Translations under genes and position numbers: made by a program
The notes under the pieces: generated by a model
What the model was told of the DNA's origin: nothing
Seen by the model: only the letters and a program-made list of their open reading frames with translations
Databases searched by the model: none
NCBI GenBank assembly: GCA_019638085.1
Contig: JAHBUL010000006.1
Location: forward strand, 62,001 to 126,000
Direction: 5' to 3'
Source of the DNA: Flavobacteriales bacterium
Lineage (GTDB): Bacteria > Bacteroidota > Bacteroidia > Flavobacteriales_F > PHOS-HE28
Length of the DNA stretch: 64,000 nucleotides
In this document: positions 35,591 to 44,417 of the stretch, one piece after another
How the letters are laid out: each line of letters begins with the position of its first letter
Position numbering within the stretch: the stretch's first letter is position 1

Positions 35591-36523
35591 ATGCCAGATC
35601 AAGTTCAATCGTCCCAGCTCGTCGTGAGTGTCGTGGTTGTCACTTATCAACACGCCGATTACATCGAGCGTTGCATCGAAGGTATCCTGATGCAGGAAAC
35701 CAACTTCCGAATTGAGGTGCTCCTCGGTGAGGATGAAAGCACGGATGGTACCCGCGAGATCTGCCAACGCTTAGCGGCGGCACATCCTGACCGGATCCGG
35801 CTCTTTTTGCGCAGCCGAAAGGACGTGATGTATATCATGGGTCGGCCCACGGGGCGCGCCAACATGCTGTTCTTGCTAGATCAGGCCAAAGGCCGGTATA
35901 TCGCCTTCTGCGAGGGCGATGACTATTGGACCGATCCACTGAAATTGCAGAAGCAGGTGGATTGCTTGGAGGCCAATGCCGATGCGGTGCTCTGTTTCCA
36001 CCGCGTACTGGTGAAGCGTCGGAAAGCCGGAGCAGCTGATTACCTATTACCGAATAAGGTGGAAAAATCAGAGTTCACTACGGAAGATCTTATTGGCCGG
36101 TACTACACACACACATCGAGCTTACTGTACAGAAGGCTCCCCGGTTTTGAACTCCCCGCATGGTTCCAGTATACGATGAGCGGTGATATTCCGCTGCTGC
36201 TTCTCCTTTCCTTGGAGGGCAAGTTCATTTTTTTGGACGACGTGATGTCGGTATGGCGTCAACACAATGCCAGTGTTTCCAGTGGTCATACAGGATACTA
36301 TCGAATTCGAGGCCATACGTACATGCTCGAGCTCTTCAATGCCCATACCGCATTCCGTTTCAATGACCTGATAGAAAAGGCTTTTATAAAGGAACTGGAG
36401 CAATTGCCTGAGTTCATCGAGCTTCGTACATTGCAAAAGGCGAAACAATCAACATTCCCACGCCTACTTCATCCGTTTCGGGCGATGCTCCATAGAGTAC
36501 AACGCTTAATGAACTTCATGTAG
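35591..36523 (+). CDS. Glycosyltransferase family 2
   Basis: GT-A enzyme with the motifs SVVVVTYQHADYIERCIEGIL, EVLLGEDESTDGTREIC (D binding the nucleotide), and FCEGDDYWTDPLKLQKQVD (DxD-type site GDD). The middle has THTSSLLYRR and FIFLDDVMSVWRQHNASVS. 310 residues. Close paralogue of the GT2 at 43401 (GDDYWTDP-KLQ-Q, TYQ/AYQ-x-Y-I, LDGILMQ/IEGILMQ). The ATG at 35591 is preferred to 35567 because it precedes the family start. Local GC is lower than the rest. Confidence 0.88.
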   Translation: MPDQVQSSQLVVSVVVVTYQHADYIERCIEGILMQETNFRIEVLLGEDESTDGTREICQRLAAAHPDRIRLFLRSRKDVMYIMGRPTGRANMLFLLDQAKGRYIAFCEGDDYWTDPLKLQKQVDCLEANADAVLCFHRVLVKRRKAGAADYLLPNKVEKSEFTTEDLIGRYYTHTSSLLYRRLPGFELPAWFQYTMSGDIPLLLLLSLEGKFIFLDDVMSVWRQHNASVSSGHTGYYRIRGHTYMLELFNAHTAFRFNDLIEKAFIKELEQLPEFIELRTLQKAKQSTFPRLLHPFRAMLHRVQRLMNFM

Positions 36524-36644
36524 TGTGACTGCTTGCACTGTCGGGAAAACATGAACCGTTCTTTTGGAATGGCCAAGTGCATCCGCCGGTCAACAACAGC
36601 TTGGTCGCTCATAAAATGCTTGTGTAGGCATCCCTTGGCCTCTG

Positions 36645-37577
36645 TCATCCCAGGATGGCCCTCTTTATCAGCCTTACCCCTTGTTTCAGGTCTTTGCGTC
36701 TCGTTGTGTCCTTCCCTGTGTTGTCAATTGCTGGTAAGGAGGTGCCCATTAGCTTTCGCTCCTGCGTTGCTGGAAGGGCGCCCATCAGACCACCAGGTTC
36801 TTCCGAGTAACCGAAATAGGTAGCAAAGCGTCCATCATAACTTGCTGCGGCCTGCTTCAACTGATCGGCAGGAAGCTGTTTCCACTTATTGGTGGAACGA
36901 AATACATCAGACTTTGGAGTGACCGTCCAGTTGGCACCGTCATCACTCGAACCATAGAGCGGCATATCCCTGATCCTATCCCATACATCATCCGGCATTT
37001 CCAAGCCGAGGCGATCGATCACATCCTGGAACACGATCAAAGGCTCGTTCAACAAGTCCTCGTATCGTAATAAGATATAGTCCGTCCTGGTTTGTCGGCA
37101 GAACCGATCGATCTCTATGCAAGCTGCGTACCATTCCCGCAATGTTTGCTCTACAGGGATTTTCCAGGAGTTATATGCCGAAGCTGCTATGTCCATGGGA
37201 TCCCGAACCATGATCACATGCTTAACATTCGGAAAGAGGATGTCTGCCCTGTTCAAGTTCGTAACGCTTGGTGTTTTAGTGACAAGTCGAACAGCACCAT
37301 CATGCAGCGACGGGTGCTTCAAATACTCGATCAAGCCATTCCCAATGCTTTCGTAAAAGTTCGATCTAGAGAATGGCTCACCTCCCCATATTGGACTTGA
37401 CCAGGTCTTGAATAGCCGATCAGCGTAATCAAAAACGGGTGCGCTATTCGGAAGGAACCAATTCTCCCTCACACTGCTTGTTGGCTGTTTACAATTGGGA
37501 TCGAGCAAGATCATCCCATTTAGCAGGTTGGTACCCGACCTCTTCAGTATACCATGAATGAAAATCGGCGTATTCAT
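36645..37577 (-). CDS. Sulfotransferase family protein 2
   Basis: Start at the ATG at 37577 (MNTPIFIHGILKRSGTN). The P-loop-like 5'-phosphosulfate site is HGILKRSGTNLLNGM; a 3'-phosphate site is VMVRDPMDIAASAYNSW. Further NVKHVIM and YILLRYEDLLNEP blocks match the sulfotransferase family. About 310 residues. It is AT-rich compared with its surroundings and stands alone on the minus strand, with about 120 bases and 480 bases of non-coding DNA on the two sides, which fits an independent acquisition. Acceptor unknown; like the other four it is probably a glycan-modifying enzyme. Confidence 0.82.
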   Translation of the reverse strand: MNTPIFIHGILKRSGTNLLNGMILLDPNCKQPTSSVRENWFLPNSAPVFDYADRLFKTWSSPIWGGEPFSRSNFYESIGNGLIEYLKHPSLHDGAVRLVTKTPSVTNLNRADILFPNVKHVIMVRDPMDIAASAYNSWKIPVEQTLREWYAACIEIDRFCRQTRTDYILLRYEDLLNEPLIVFQDVIDRLGLEMPDDVWDRIRDMPLYGSSDDGANWTVTPKSDVFRSTNKWKQLPADQLKQAAASYDGRFATYFGYSEEPGGLMGALPATQERKLMGTSLPAIDNTGKDTTRRKDLKQGVRLIKRAILG

Positions 37578-38059
37578 TCTTCTGTACGCATGTGATCTGT
37601 TCAATTCTCGCATGATCTGGGCGTCACGCTTTCAAGGAAGGACAAACGTAAGCGTTGCGGATGAGGGTCGGAACGTAAGCATCGCAAGTACTGATCCACA
37701 GCCTCTACTACACCTCACCTACTTGCACCTGAAGGGTGATCACACCGGTCTACAGGCCCCCTTTCCGAAACTGATGGATGAAAAAACCCTGATGGATCAG
37801 TTCACTGATCAAGAGCATTGGTCCAGCTGGTGAAATAAGCCCGATCTTTGCCTCGGCATACGTCATGTATAACAATAAAGCAACTTTGCTGGTGGATCAG
37901 AATGCATCCCACTATTCGAGTAATTCCCCTTGGGCCCAATGGCTTTTAAACAAGTACACCATGGAGTTTCTTGTATATCCTCGCCAGAGAGCAGCACTCC
38001 ACTATTAGGATCAAAACACAGATTCCGAACAGGTTGTCCTTGGAATCATCTCTCATCGC
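37578..38059. other. AT-richer intergenic stretch of about 480 bases
   Basis: No gene, repeat or terminator recognised. It looks richer in A/T than the neighbouring genes and lies between divergent sulfotransferase and GT2 genes, so it should hold promoters of both. A short GATCAGTTCACTGATC inverted repeat (37796-37811) is the only structure seen. Confidence 0.4.
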
Positions 38060-38896
38060 ATGCAACCCCACGTCTCTGTGATCATAACCTGCTTCAATCT
38101 CGGTGCATACCTGCATGAAGCGTTGGGCAGCATTGGGCTGGACGTCCATGTACCTGTTGAAGTGATCGTGGTGGACGATGGCTCCACGGACCCCGCCACG
38201 ATCCAGATACTCGATAGTATGGATCCCCAACGGTTCACTTTGCTCCGGCAACGGAACATGGGGCTTGCCGCCGCACGAAACAACGGGATCAAGGCAGCAC
38301 AAGGAAAGTATATCATACCACTGGATGCGGATAACCGCTTGCGTCCTGCCATGATCAGTCAAGTGGTTTCGGTGCTGGCCGCGCGTCCGGAAGTTGACAT
38401 TGTTTTCGGAGATGCGCAGTACTTTGGCGAACGCGAGGGTCGTTTCCGTATGGGACCCGCAGACCTTTCAGCGATGCTCGAACGGAACCGCATTGATGCC
38501 TGTGCAGGTTTCCGGAAAGGTCTCTGGGAACGTGTAGGCGGCTACGACGAACAAATGCCGGTGATGGGATATGAGGACTGGGAGTTCTGGCTACGCAGTT
38601 TGATTTCACACGCCGACTTCCATTATACGGATGAGGTCCTTTTCGACTACCGCGTACGTGAGGGTTCCATGCTCTCCAATACGATCAAACACCGAGAGGT
38701 GATCGTGGAGTATATTTTCAACAAGCCTGAATTCCGGCATTTGCGGGAATTGCGCAGGGCCTATGTAAGCATGCTGGAGCGGGAACGGAATCCGCGAACA
38801 CAAACGGGCCGCGAATTGATGAATCTGTTAGTGGAGCGCATCAAGGAACGGATACTTCCCACGCAAAGCAAGGTGGCGCACAGGCCGAAGCCATGA
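38060..38896 (+). CDS. Glycosyltransferase family 2
   Basis: GT-A enzyme of 278 residues: SVIITCFNLGAYLHEALGSI, EVIVVDDGSTDPATIQIL, AARNNGIKAAQGKYIIPLDADNRL (DxD site in the form DAD), and GYEDWEFWLRSL, where GYEDWE is a common acceptor-side motif. Its stop overlaps the start of the next GT2 gene (ATGA), so they are coupled. Donor and linkage unknown. Confidence 0.88.
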   Translation: MQPHVSVIITCFNLGAYLHEALGSIGLDVHVPVEVIVVDDGSTDPATIQILDSMDPQRFTLLRQRNMGLAAARNNGIKAAQGKYIIPLDADNRLRPAMISQVVSVLAARPEVDIVFGDAQYFGEREGRFRMGPADLSAMLERNRIDACAGFRKGLWERVGGYDEQMPVMGYEDWEFWLRSLISHADFHYTDEVLFDYRVREGSMLSNTIKHREVIVEYIFNKPEFRHLRELRRAYVSMLERERNPRTQTGRELMNLLVERIKERILPTQSKVAHRPKP

Positions 38897-39825
38897 GCAA
38901 ACACGTTGATCCTCGTCCGCTGGCTGTGATCGTTACCTATAATGGCATGCTCTGGATCGAACGTTGCTTGGCCAGCGTGTTGGAGAGCATCGGTGCCGTG
39001 GATATTGTGGTGGTTGACAATGGATCAACCGATGGCACCCAGGACCGGATCAGGACTGCCTTTCCGGAAGTGGAATTGATCCAGGCGGAGGAGAACCTGG
39101 GCTTTGGCCAAGCCAACAACATCGGCCTGCGCAAGGCGCTGCACTCGGATGCGCCATATGTACTGCTGCTGAACCAGGATGCTTGGCTTACGCCGGGCAG
39201 CTTGGAACGTCTCATACACATGTCGGAGCAGCATCCGCAATTCGGCATATTGAGCCCGATGCACCTCAATGGAGCAGGTGATCGGTTGGACGAGCGATTC
39301 GCGGAGTACATCGTGCCATTCAAGTGCCCCGACCTTTACTCCGATCTGGTGCTGGGCAAGGTCCGGCCCGATCCCTACCCGGTTAGCTTCGTGAATGCCG
39401 CAGGTTGGTTGATCACCCGGAAATGCCTACGGACGGTGGGTGGCTTCAACCCTAACTTCTTCCACTACGGTGAGGATAGCAACTACATCCACCGGCTCCA
39501 ATACCACGGGCTACGGACCGGTATTGTACCCAGTGCATGGATGCACCACGACAGAAGTGAGCGGCAGGCCAATCCCTATTTCGATGATCCGGTATTGTTG
39601 CGGGCCCGGCAACTGAAAATAGCGTTCGCTGACCCGAACATGGACCGCAGCTTAACGGGTGAACTTGCTGCGTTCAAGCGAAAGGTGCGGAAGTTCGTGT
39701 TCTCCCTTCAGCGCACAGAGGCCCGAATAGCGATGGCCGAATGGAAGGAGCTGCACGACGCGGTGGCACCCCAGCTGATCAGGGACAGGGAGCGCAGCAA
39801 GCAGCCGGGGGAGACCTTTCTATAG
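38893..39825 (+). CDS. Glycosyltransferase family 2, rhamnosyltransferase-like
   Basis: GT-A enzyme of 310 residues: AVIVTYNGMLWIERCLASVL, DIVVVDNGSTDGTQDRI, ENLGFGQANNIGLRKAL, LLLNQDAWLTPGSLERL and the late NFFHYGEDSNYIHRLQYHG. The NLGFGQANN and NQDAWL forms with FHYGED are typical of rhamnosyl- and related GT2 enzymes of O-antigen loci. Starts inside the stop of the preceding GT2 gene. Exact sugar unproven. Confidence 0.88.
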   Translation: MSKHVDPRPLAVIVTYNGMLWIERCLASVLESIGAVDIVVVDNGSTDGTQDRIRTAFPEVELIQAEENLGFGQANNIGLRKALHSDAPYVLLLNQDAWLTPGSLERLIHMSEQHPQFGILSPMHLNGAGDRLDERFAEYIVPFKCPDLYSDLVLGKVRPDPYPVSFVNAAGWLITRKCLRTVGGFNPNFFHYGEDSNYIHRLQYHGLRTGIVPSAWMHHDRSERQANPYFDDPVLLRARQLKIAFADPNMDRSLTGELAAFKRKVRKFVFSLQRTEARIAMAEWKELHDAVAPQLIRDRERSKQPGETFL

Positions 39826-39968
39826 GTCTAAATCCCCCAGCAGGCATGGATCGAACCCAATTGCACTGCACTAGGCAAGTGTTCTTGGACGAATAAGCCC
39901 GACATTCGCGGCACCCGGAACTTACTGCGGATCGCGCAGAGGAATGGGGATAGATCGCCCAAGTGGCC

Positions 39969-40913
39969 ATGGCGCTATTGCAGAACCAATTCCTATTCAT
40001 AGTCGGCGCTCCCCGGAGCGGCACCACCTGGCTACATCGCTTGCTGGCAGAGCACCCTGATGTGGCTGCCTTGGAGGTGGAACTATCCCTGCTTAAGTAC
40101 TTGGGTGATTGGGAGGTCCGTTTCCAGCGTGAAAAGCGCTTGCTGGGTGAGGGTCGATCGAAACATGGGCTTCCCCTGCTGTACAGCGAAGAGGAATTCC
40201 TTGCCGGATCGAGGCAACTCGCCGAGCTTGGCTACGCCAGGGCATTCCAAGGTCAAGTGAAGTCCAGCCATATACTGGACAAGCATCCGGGCTATGCTTT
40301 TCACATCCCCACGATCACCCGCCTGATCCCTCACTGCAAGGTGATCCACATCATCCGGGATGGCCGGGAAGTGGCCGTGAGCATGATGAGCGCTGCGCGT
40401 CGGCTCGGCTTCGGCGCTGACGAGATCAAGGGTGCCACGCGTGATTGGGCGCGCCACCTGCGCGCAGCACGCACGTACGGTAAGGAGCTGGGGCCTTTGC
40501 GGTATATGGAGGTTCGATACGAGGACCTGATGGAGCAGCCTGAGGTCCAGCTCCGGCAGCTTTTCGCGTTCGCTGACCTGCCCGTGGAGGATGCCGCGAT
40601 CGCACAGATCGTGGATGCACACCACATCAGTAAAAACCAGGTAAGCGGCGGGGATACCACCCTGAACGAACTGCGGGAAAGCCCGGGTGCCATCTGGAGG
40701 ACCCGACTGAGCTTGGTGGAACGCTGGACCATGGAACGGATGGCAGGCGACCTTTTGAATGAACTGGGTTACAGCAACCGGGGCTGGTGGGCCTTGGGAC
40801 CGATGGACCGGTACCGGATGGCCTGGTACAGCATGGTGCAAAAGGTCCGCAGCACCTTGGGAAGTGCCTGGCACAGCGCCCGAACGCCGGTGGTAAAACG
40901 CTTGGAACCGTAG
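39969..40913 (+). CDS. Sulfotransferase family protein 3
   Basis: 5'-phosphosulfate loop FIVGAPRSGTTWLHRLLAEH near the N-terminus, 3'-phosphate site HIIRDGREVAVSMMS near residue 138, and RYMEVRYEDLMEQPEVQLRQL, the usual sulfotransferase end block. About 314 residues. ATG at 39969; a GTG two codons upstream at 39963 is equally possible. First of a head-to-tail trio of sulfotransferases (39969, 40919, 41727) that are spaced by five bases or overlap by eight bases. These three are not close copies of one another, so they probably act on different positions or sugars. Confidence 0.86.
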   Translation: MALLQNQFLFIVGAPRSGTTWLHRLLAEHPDVAALEVELSLLKYLGDWEVRFQREKRLLGEGRSKHGLPLLYSEEEFLAGSRQLAELGYARAFQGQVKSSHILDKHPGYAFHIPTITRLIPHCKVIHIIRDGREVAVSMMSAARRLGFGADEIKGATRDWARHLRAARTYGKELGPLRYMEVRYEDLMEQPEVQLRQLFAFADLPVEDAAIAQIVDAHHISKNQVSGGDTTLNELRESPGAIWRTRLSLVERWTMERMAGDLLNELGYSNRGWWALGPMDRYRMAWYSMVQKVRSTLGSAWHSARTPVVKRLEP

Positions 40914-40918
40914 CGCTG

Positions 40919-41734
40919 ATGAGCTTGTACCGTCGCCTAAGTGTGCTATCCCGGCAAGTGCGACCGCGCATGCGGCCTGCTCTTATCATCATCGGGGCCC
41001 AAAAAGCAGGTACCTCTGCCCTCTTTAACATGCTGGCGGCCCATCCGGAAGTGCTCCCCCCGGTCCGGAAAGAGCTCCACCACTTTTACCGGGAAGAGGA
41101 ATATGCCAAAGGCATGAAGCATTACCTCTCGCACTTCCCGGTGCAGCCGATCCGCTCGCGCGCTTGCATCACCTTGGAGGCGACCCCGGCCTATTTGTTC
41201 TTTTCCGGGATCACCGCTCCGCGTATTGCCCGCGACCTGCCTGAGGCGTGCTGCTTGGCCATCCTCCGTGATCCGGTACAGCGAGCCTACTCCGCGTGGA
41301 ACATGTGCCGTGATCTTGTCCGCAAGCCGCACCCCATGGGCTTGCCGGAACACCGCAGCTTTGCCCAGGCCGTGGAGGACGAACTGGTCGGCCGCACCAC
41401 GGACCATAGGCATAAATACCTGCTGCGGGGTCAATACGCCGACCAGATCGCGGATTTCAAGCAACACCTCCCAGCGGAAAAGCTGCTGGTCCGCTCCTAC
41501 CTGCAACTGAAGCGGGACCCCGCCTCCTTGGTGAACGAGTTGACCGATCTGCTTGGCTTGAAGGCGGTGGCAGCGGACCATCCGCTCTTCGCCATCCGCT
41601 CCAACAAGCGCCCTTATTCCGAGCCGCTGGACCCGGGCTTGGCCAGCGAACTCTACCGCTACTTTACCCCTGAAATGGCCCGCTTGGATGCGGCGCTTGG
41701 ACACCACTTGGAAATCATGGAAGACGATGCTTGA
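40919..41734 (+). CDS. Sulfotransferase family protein 4
   Basis: From the ATG at 40919: basic N-terminus (MSLYRRLSVLSRQVRPRMR), then the phosphosulfate site IIIGAQKAGTSALFNMLAAHP, the HHFYREEEYAKGMKHY block and the 3'-phosphate site LRDPVQRAYSAWNMC. The K-A-G-T-S form, K-E-L-H-H-F and RDPVQRAYSAW are characteristic of heparan-sulfate-sulfotransferase-like bacterial enzymes. 271 residues. Five bases after the previous sulfotransferase; ends eight bases inside the next. Confidence 0.87.
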   Translation: MSLYRRLSVLSRQVRPRMRPALIIIGAQKAGTSALFNMLAAHPEVLPPVRKELHHFYREEEYAKGMKHYLSHFPVQPIRSRACITLEATPAYLFFSGITAPRIARDLPEACCLAILRDPVQRAYSAWNMCRDLVRKPHPMGLPEHRSFAQAVEDELVGRTTDHRHKYLLRGQYADQIADFKQHLPAEKLLVRSYLQLKRDPASLVNELTDLLGLKAVAADHPLFAIRSNKRPYSEPLDPGLASELYRYFTPEMARLDAALGHHLEIMEDDA

Positions 41735-42497
41735 TCACGCCATACCGGATACCCGCTTTGTTTGCATCATCGGTGCGCAGCGCAGCGGTAGCACATGGCT
41801 GCACCACATGCTTGATTCGCACCCGGACATTCATATGGCACGGCCGGTGAGACCGGAACCCAAGTTCTTTATGAAGGAACCCGTGGGTGAGGATGCTCGC
41901 GAACGCTACCTTCAGCAGTACTTTTCCACTGCACGGGCCGGGATGGTGTTGGGTGAAAAAAGTGCCAGCTATATTGAAACTCCGCAAGCGGCCGCTAGGA
42001 TCCTATCCTTCTTTCCAAAAGCAAAGGCGATCGCCACCCTCAGGCATCCGGTGATCCGGGCCATCTCCAACTATCACTTTACGGCTGAACACGGCCTGGA
42101 GCCGCGGACCCTGCGGGAAGTATTCCTCGATGAGCTACCGGCACCGCCGTTCACGCAGGATATATCGGTGAACCCGTTCACTTATTTGGAGCGCAGCGAC
42201 TACCTCTCCCATCTGGAGCCCTGGATGGATGCATTCGGGGACGACCTTCAGGTGGTGGTGCTGGAGGAGCTCATGCAGGAACCGGCACTCTTGCAGGAGC
42301 TCTATGCCTGGATCGGAGTTGAACGAGCGTTCATGCCTGCTGAGCTTAATGCACCGCTGAACATGAGCGAAGTGGAGGAACATGGGAAGAACGATGCCGA
42401 GGTTATCCGTAAGCTGAGCCAATATTGTGCACCACTGATCGAAGCCCTCGAAGACCGGCTGGGCAGAAAGATCCCGAGCTGGCATGATCCCTTATGA
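41727..42497 (+). CDS. Sulfotransferase family protein 5
   Basis: ATG at 41727. CIIGAQRSGSTWLHHMLDSHP is the 5'-phosphosulfate site, LRHPVIRAISNYHF the 3'-phosphate site, and PKFFMKEP plus GEKSASYIETPQ match conserved substrate-side blocks. 256 residues. Overlaps the preceding sulfotransferase by eight bases and stands last of the plus-strand trio. Acceptor unknown. Confidence 0.86.
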   Translation: MLDHAIPDTRFVCIIGAQRSGSTWLHHMLDSHPDIHMARPVRPEPKFFMKEPVGEDARERYLQQYFSTARAGMVLGEKSASYIETPQAAARILSFFPKAKAIATLRHPVIRAISNYHFTAEHGLEPRTLREVFLDELPAPPFTQDISVNPFTYLERSDYLSHLEPWMDAFGDDLQVVVLEELMQEPALLQELYAWIGVERAFMPAELNAPLNMSEVEEHGKNDAEVIRKLSQYCAPLIEALEDRLGRKIPSWHDPL

Positions 42498-42564
42498 GCG
42501 AGGCACTGCGCTCTTCAGGATTCAACCTCCATCAATTAGATCAGGAGTAGCATCCCTTTGACCA

Positions 42565-43266
42565 TCAGGCCCTGCGTATTCCGGAATAATACCTGGTCAG
42601 TATGTTGATCCACTCATCGGCATCAGGCCATGGGGTGCTCTGGTGTGCGAGCCAATACTGTTTGAATTCAAGGTTATCCACTTCATAGCAGGAACCGGCA
42701 TCCACGTTGCGCGTTATGGCCCTTTTATCCAGAAGACGCTCCATGACCTGTACCAGTTCGGGAATAGGGACAGGCTGGTCAAAACAGACGTTCAGTGTCT
42801 TTCCACGAAAGAACTCATCAGCTATTATTGGTGTGCAGACCGCGCTGACCGTATCCACATCCATGAAATATCGACAGGCCTTGGTCTGCACCGTGATCGC
42901 CTCACCGGAAAGTATGCGGTCGCGTATATGATTGCACAATGTGTACGGGTTGCTGCTGTGCCCCACCACGTTCGGCAACCGAAGTATAGTATGGTTCTGG
43001 AACCGGGTCTTGATCAACTCCTCCATCCGCAGCTTGTGCCGGACGTATCCGGAATCCTTGAGGGCCGGATCAAAAAGGCTGCAGGTGCTGAAGTAGACCA
43101 GTCTGGCGCGATGGTCCCTTTGTGCCATCAGCAGATCGCGCTCTCGGGTATGATCAACTTCCGTTGCGGTGGTTGAGTTTGACACGCCCGAAGCGAAGAC
43201 AAGCACGCTGTCATCATCCTTGAAAAGATCGAACGCACGTGCCAGGAAGCCGGAACCGAGTACCAT
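42565..43266 (-). CDS. NAD-dependent epimerase/dehydratase-like SDR
   Basis: A short extended-SDR protein of 233 residues: VLGSGFLARAF at the start (a compact GxGxxA NAD site), LVYFSTCSLFDP, catalytic YVRHK in SGYVRHKLRMEELI, LRLPNVVGHSSNP, and DVDTVSAVCTPII. It lacks the longer C-terminal domain of standard epimerases, so it may be a reduced member or a sugar reductase. The gene sits alone on the minus strand between the sulfotransferase trio and a GT2, pointing away from the GT2. Substrate unknown. Confidence 0.75.
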   Translation of the reverse strand: MVLGSGFLARAFDLFKDDDSVLVFASGVSNSTTATEVDHTRERDLLMAQRDHRARLVYFSTCSLFDPALKDSGYVRHKLRMEELIKTRFQNHTILRLPNVVGHSSNPYTLCNHIRDRILSGEAITVQTKACRYFMDVDTVSAVCTPIIADEFFRGKTLNVCFDQPVPIPELVQVMERLLDKRAITRNVDAGSCYEVDNLEFKQYWLAHQSTPWPDADEWINILTRYYSGIRRA

Positions 43267-43400
43267 GAGGGCCGCAAAGAAAGGGCGATATGGATGATCG
43301 ACCTCTTACTATCCGCGTTCATGGGCAATTGCTCTTGAGCAGCTGCTATTTTCATACACTTGAGCCCGAGACATTCAATTTCATCTAATTAAGCCTTGTA

Positions 43401-44396
43401 TTGGAACACCGAACGCAGCGCCCCAAGGTCAGCATTGTAGTGATCGCCTACCAGCAGGTGCACTACATCGCGCAGTGCTTGGATGGCATCCTGATGCAGC
43501 GGACGACATTCCCAATAGAGGTCCTTGTGGGCGATGATGGCAGCACGGACGGCACCCGCGAGCTCTGCATGCGTTACGCCCGGGACCATCCGGAAAAGGT
43601 GAAGCTGTTCCTCCGTGAGCAAAGCGACCGGAACCCGGCGCATCCTCCGGGGCGGGACAATCTGCTCGCCCTGCTACATGCTGCAACGGGTGAATACATC
43701 ACGCGATGCGATGGAGACGACTATTGGACGGATCCTGTCAAGCTCCAGCAGCAAGCGGACCATTTGGATGCGCATCCCGATCATGCGGGTTGTTTCCACT
43801 GGGTGCAGAGCATCGATGAACATACCGGCGAAAAGGGCTTGGTATATGGAGACCATGGGGATAAGCAACATTTCACCGTGGAGGATACGCTCACGGTGCG
43901 TTCCATCTGCCATCCCAGCGGCTTCATGTACCGGTGCAGCGCCCTGCCCGTGCTTCCGCATTGGTTGGGCCGGATGATCAGCGCGGACATCACCATGTAC
44001 AGCTTAGTGGCGGGTTCGGGGGAGCTTTTCTGCATGCCGCAGGTGATGGGTGTGTATCGGAAGCACGATGCCAGCGTGACCGCATCGGAGGAACATCGAG
44101 GCTCGCTCTATCACCGGAGGCGGATCATCCTCTGGCTCCATATCGATCGGCACTATAGCTCCCGGTATTCCGATCGTTGTCAGCTACTCTTCCTGCACCA
44201 TTGGTGGCACATTCTGCAGCAGAATAGTCCGTCCCTCCGGGCGAAACATGTATGGGCAATGATCCGCGCCGTTCCCGGCTGGTTCCTCACGAAGCCGTTC
44301 TTTACCATGGCTCGGCTGAGGGAAGTGCTTACCGGCACGGCAGGCGCTACAGCAAGTCCCCTACCTTCAGGCAATACCGGAACAAGGCGTTTGTGA
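43401..44396 (+). CDS. Glycosyltransferase family 2
   Basis: GT-A enzyme of 331 residues: SIVVIAYQQVHYIAQCLDGIL, EVLVGDDGSTDGTRELC, TRCDGDDYWTDPVKLQQQ (GDD metal site), then CHPSGFMYRC and VMGVYRKHDASVT. Paralogue of the GT2 at 35591 (same GDDYWTDP-KLQ motif and order). The only start in frame before the family start is TTG at 43401; a more upstream start is blocked by a stop. 21 bases separate it from the downstream GT4 gene. Confidence 0.87.
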   Translation: MEHRTQRPKVSIVVIAYQQVHYIAQCLDGILMQRTTFPIEVLVGDDGSTDGTRELCMRYARDHPEKVKLFLREQSDRNPAHPPGRDNLLALLHAATGEYITRCDGDDYWTDPVKLQQQADHLDAHPDHAGCFHWVQSIDEHTGEKGLVYGDHGDKQHFTVEDTLTVRSICHPSGFMYRCSALPVLPHWLGRMISADITMYSLVAGSGELFCMPQVMGVYRKHDASVTASEEHRGSLYHRRRIILWLHIDRHYSSRYSDRCQLLFLHHWWHILQQNSPSLRAKHVWAMIRAVPGWFLTKPFFTMARLREVLTGTAGATASPLPSGNTGTRRL

Positions 44397-44417
44397 GCGG
44401 TGGCTTAATCTTGTTGC

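Noticed and set aside
36533..36823. Small plus-strand frame after the GT2 at 35591
   Set aside because: Overlaps the 3' end of the minus-strand sulfotransferase and shows no protein-like composition.
37558..37833. 91-codon plus-strand frame
   Set aside because: Partly antisense to the start of the sulfotransferase, no motifs, no conserved look.
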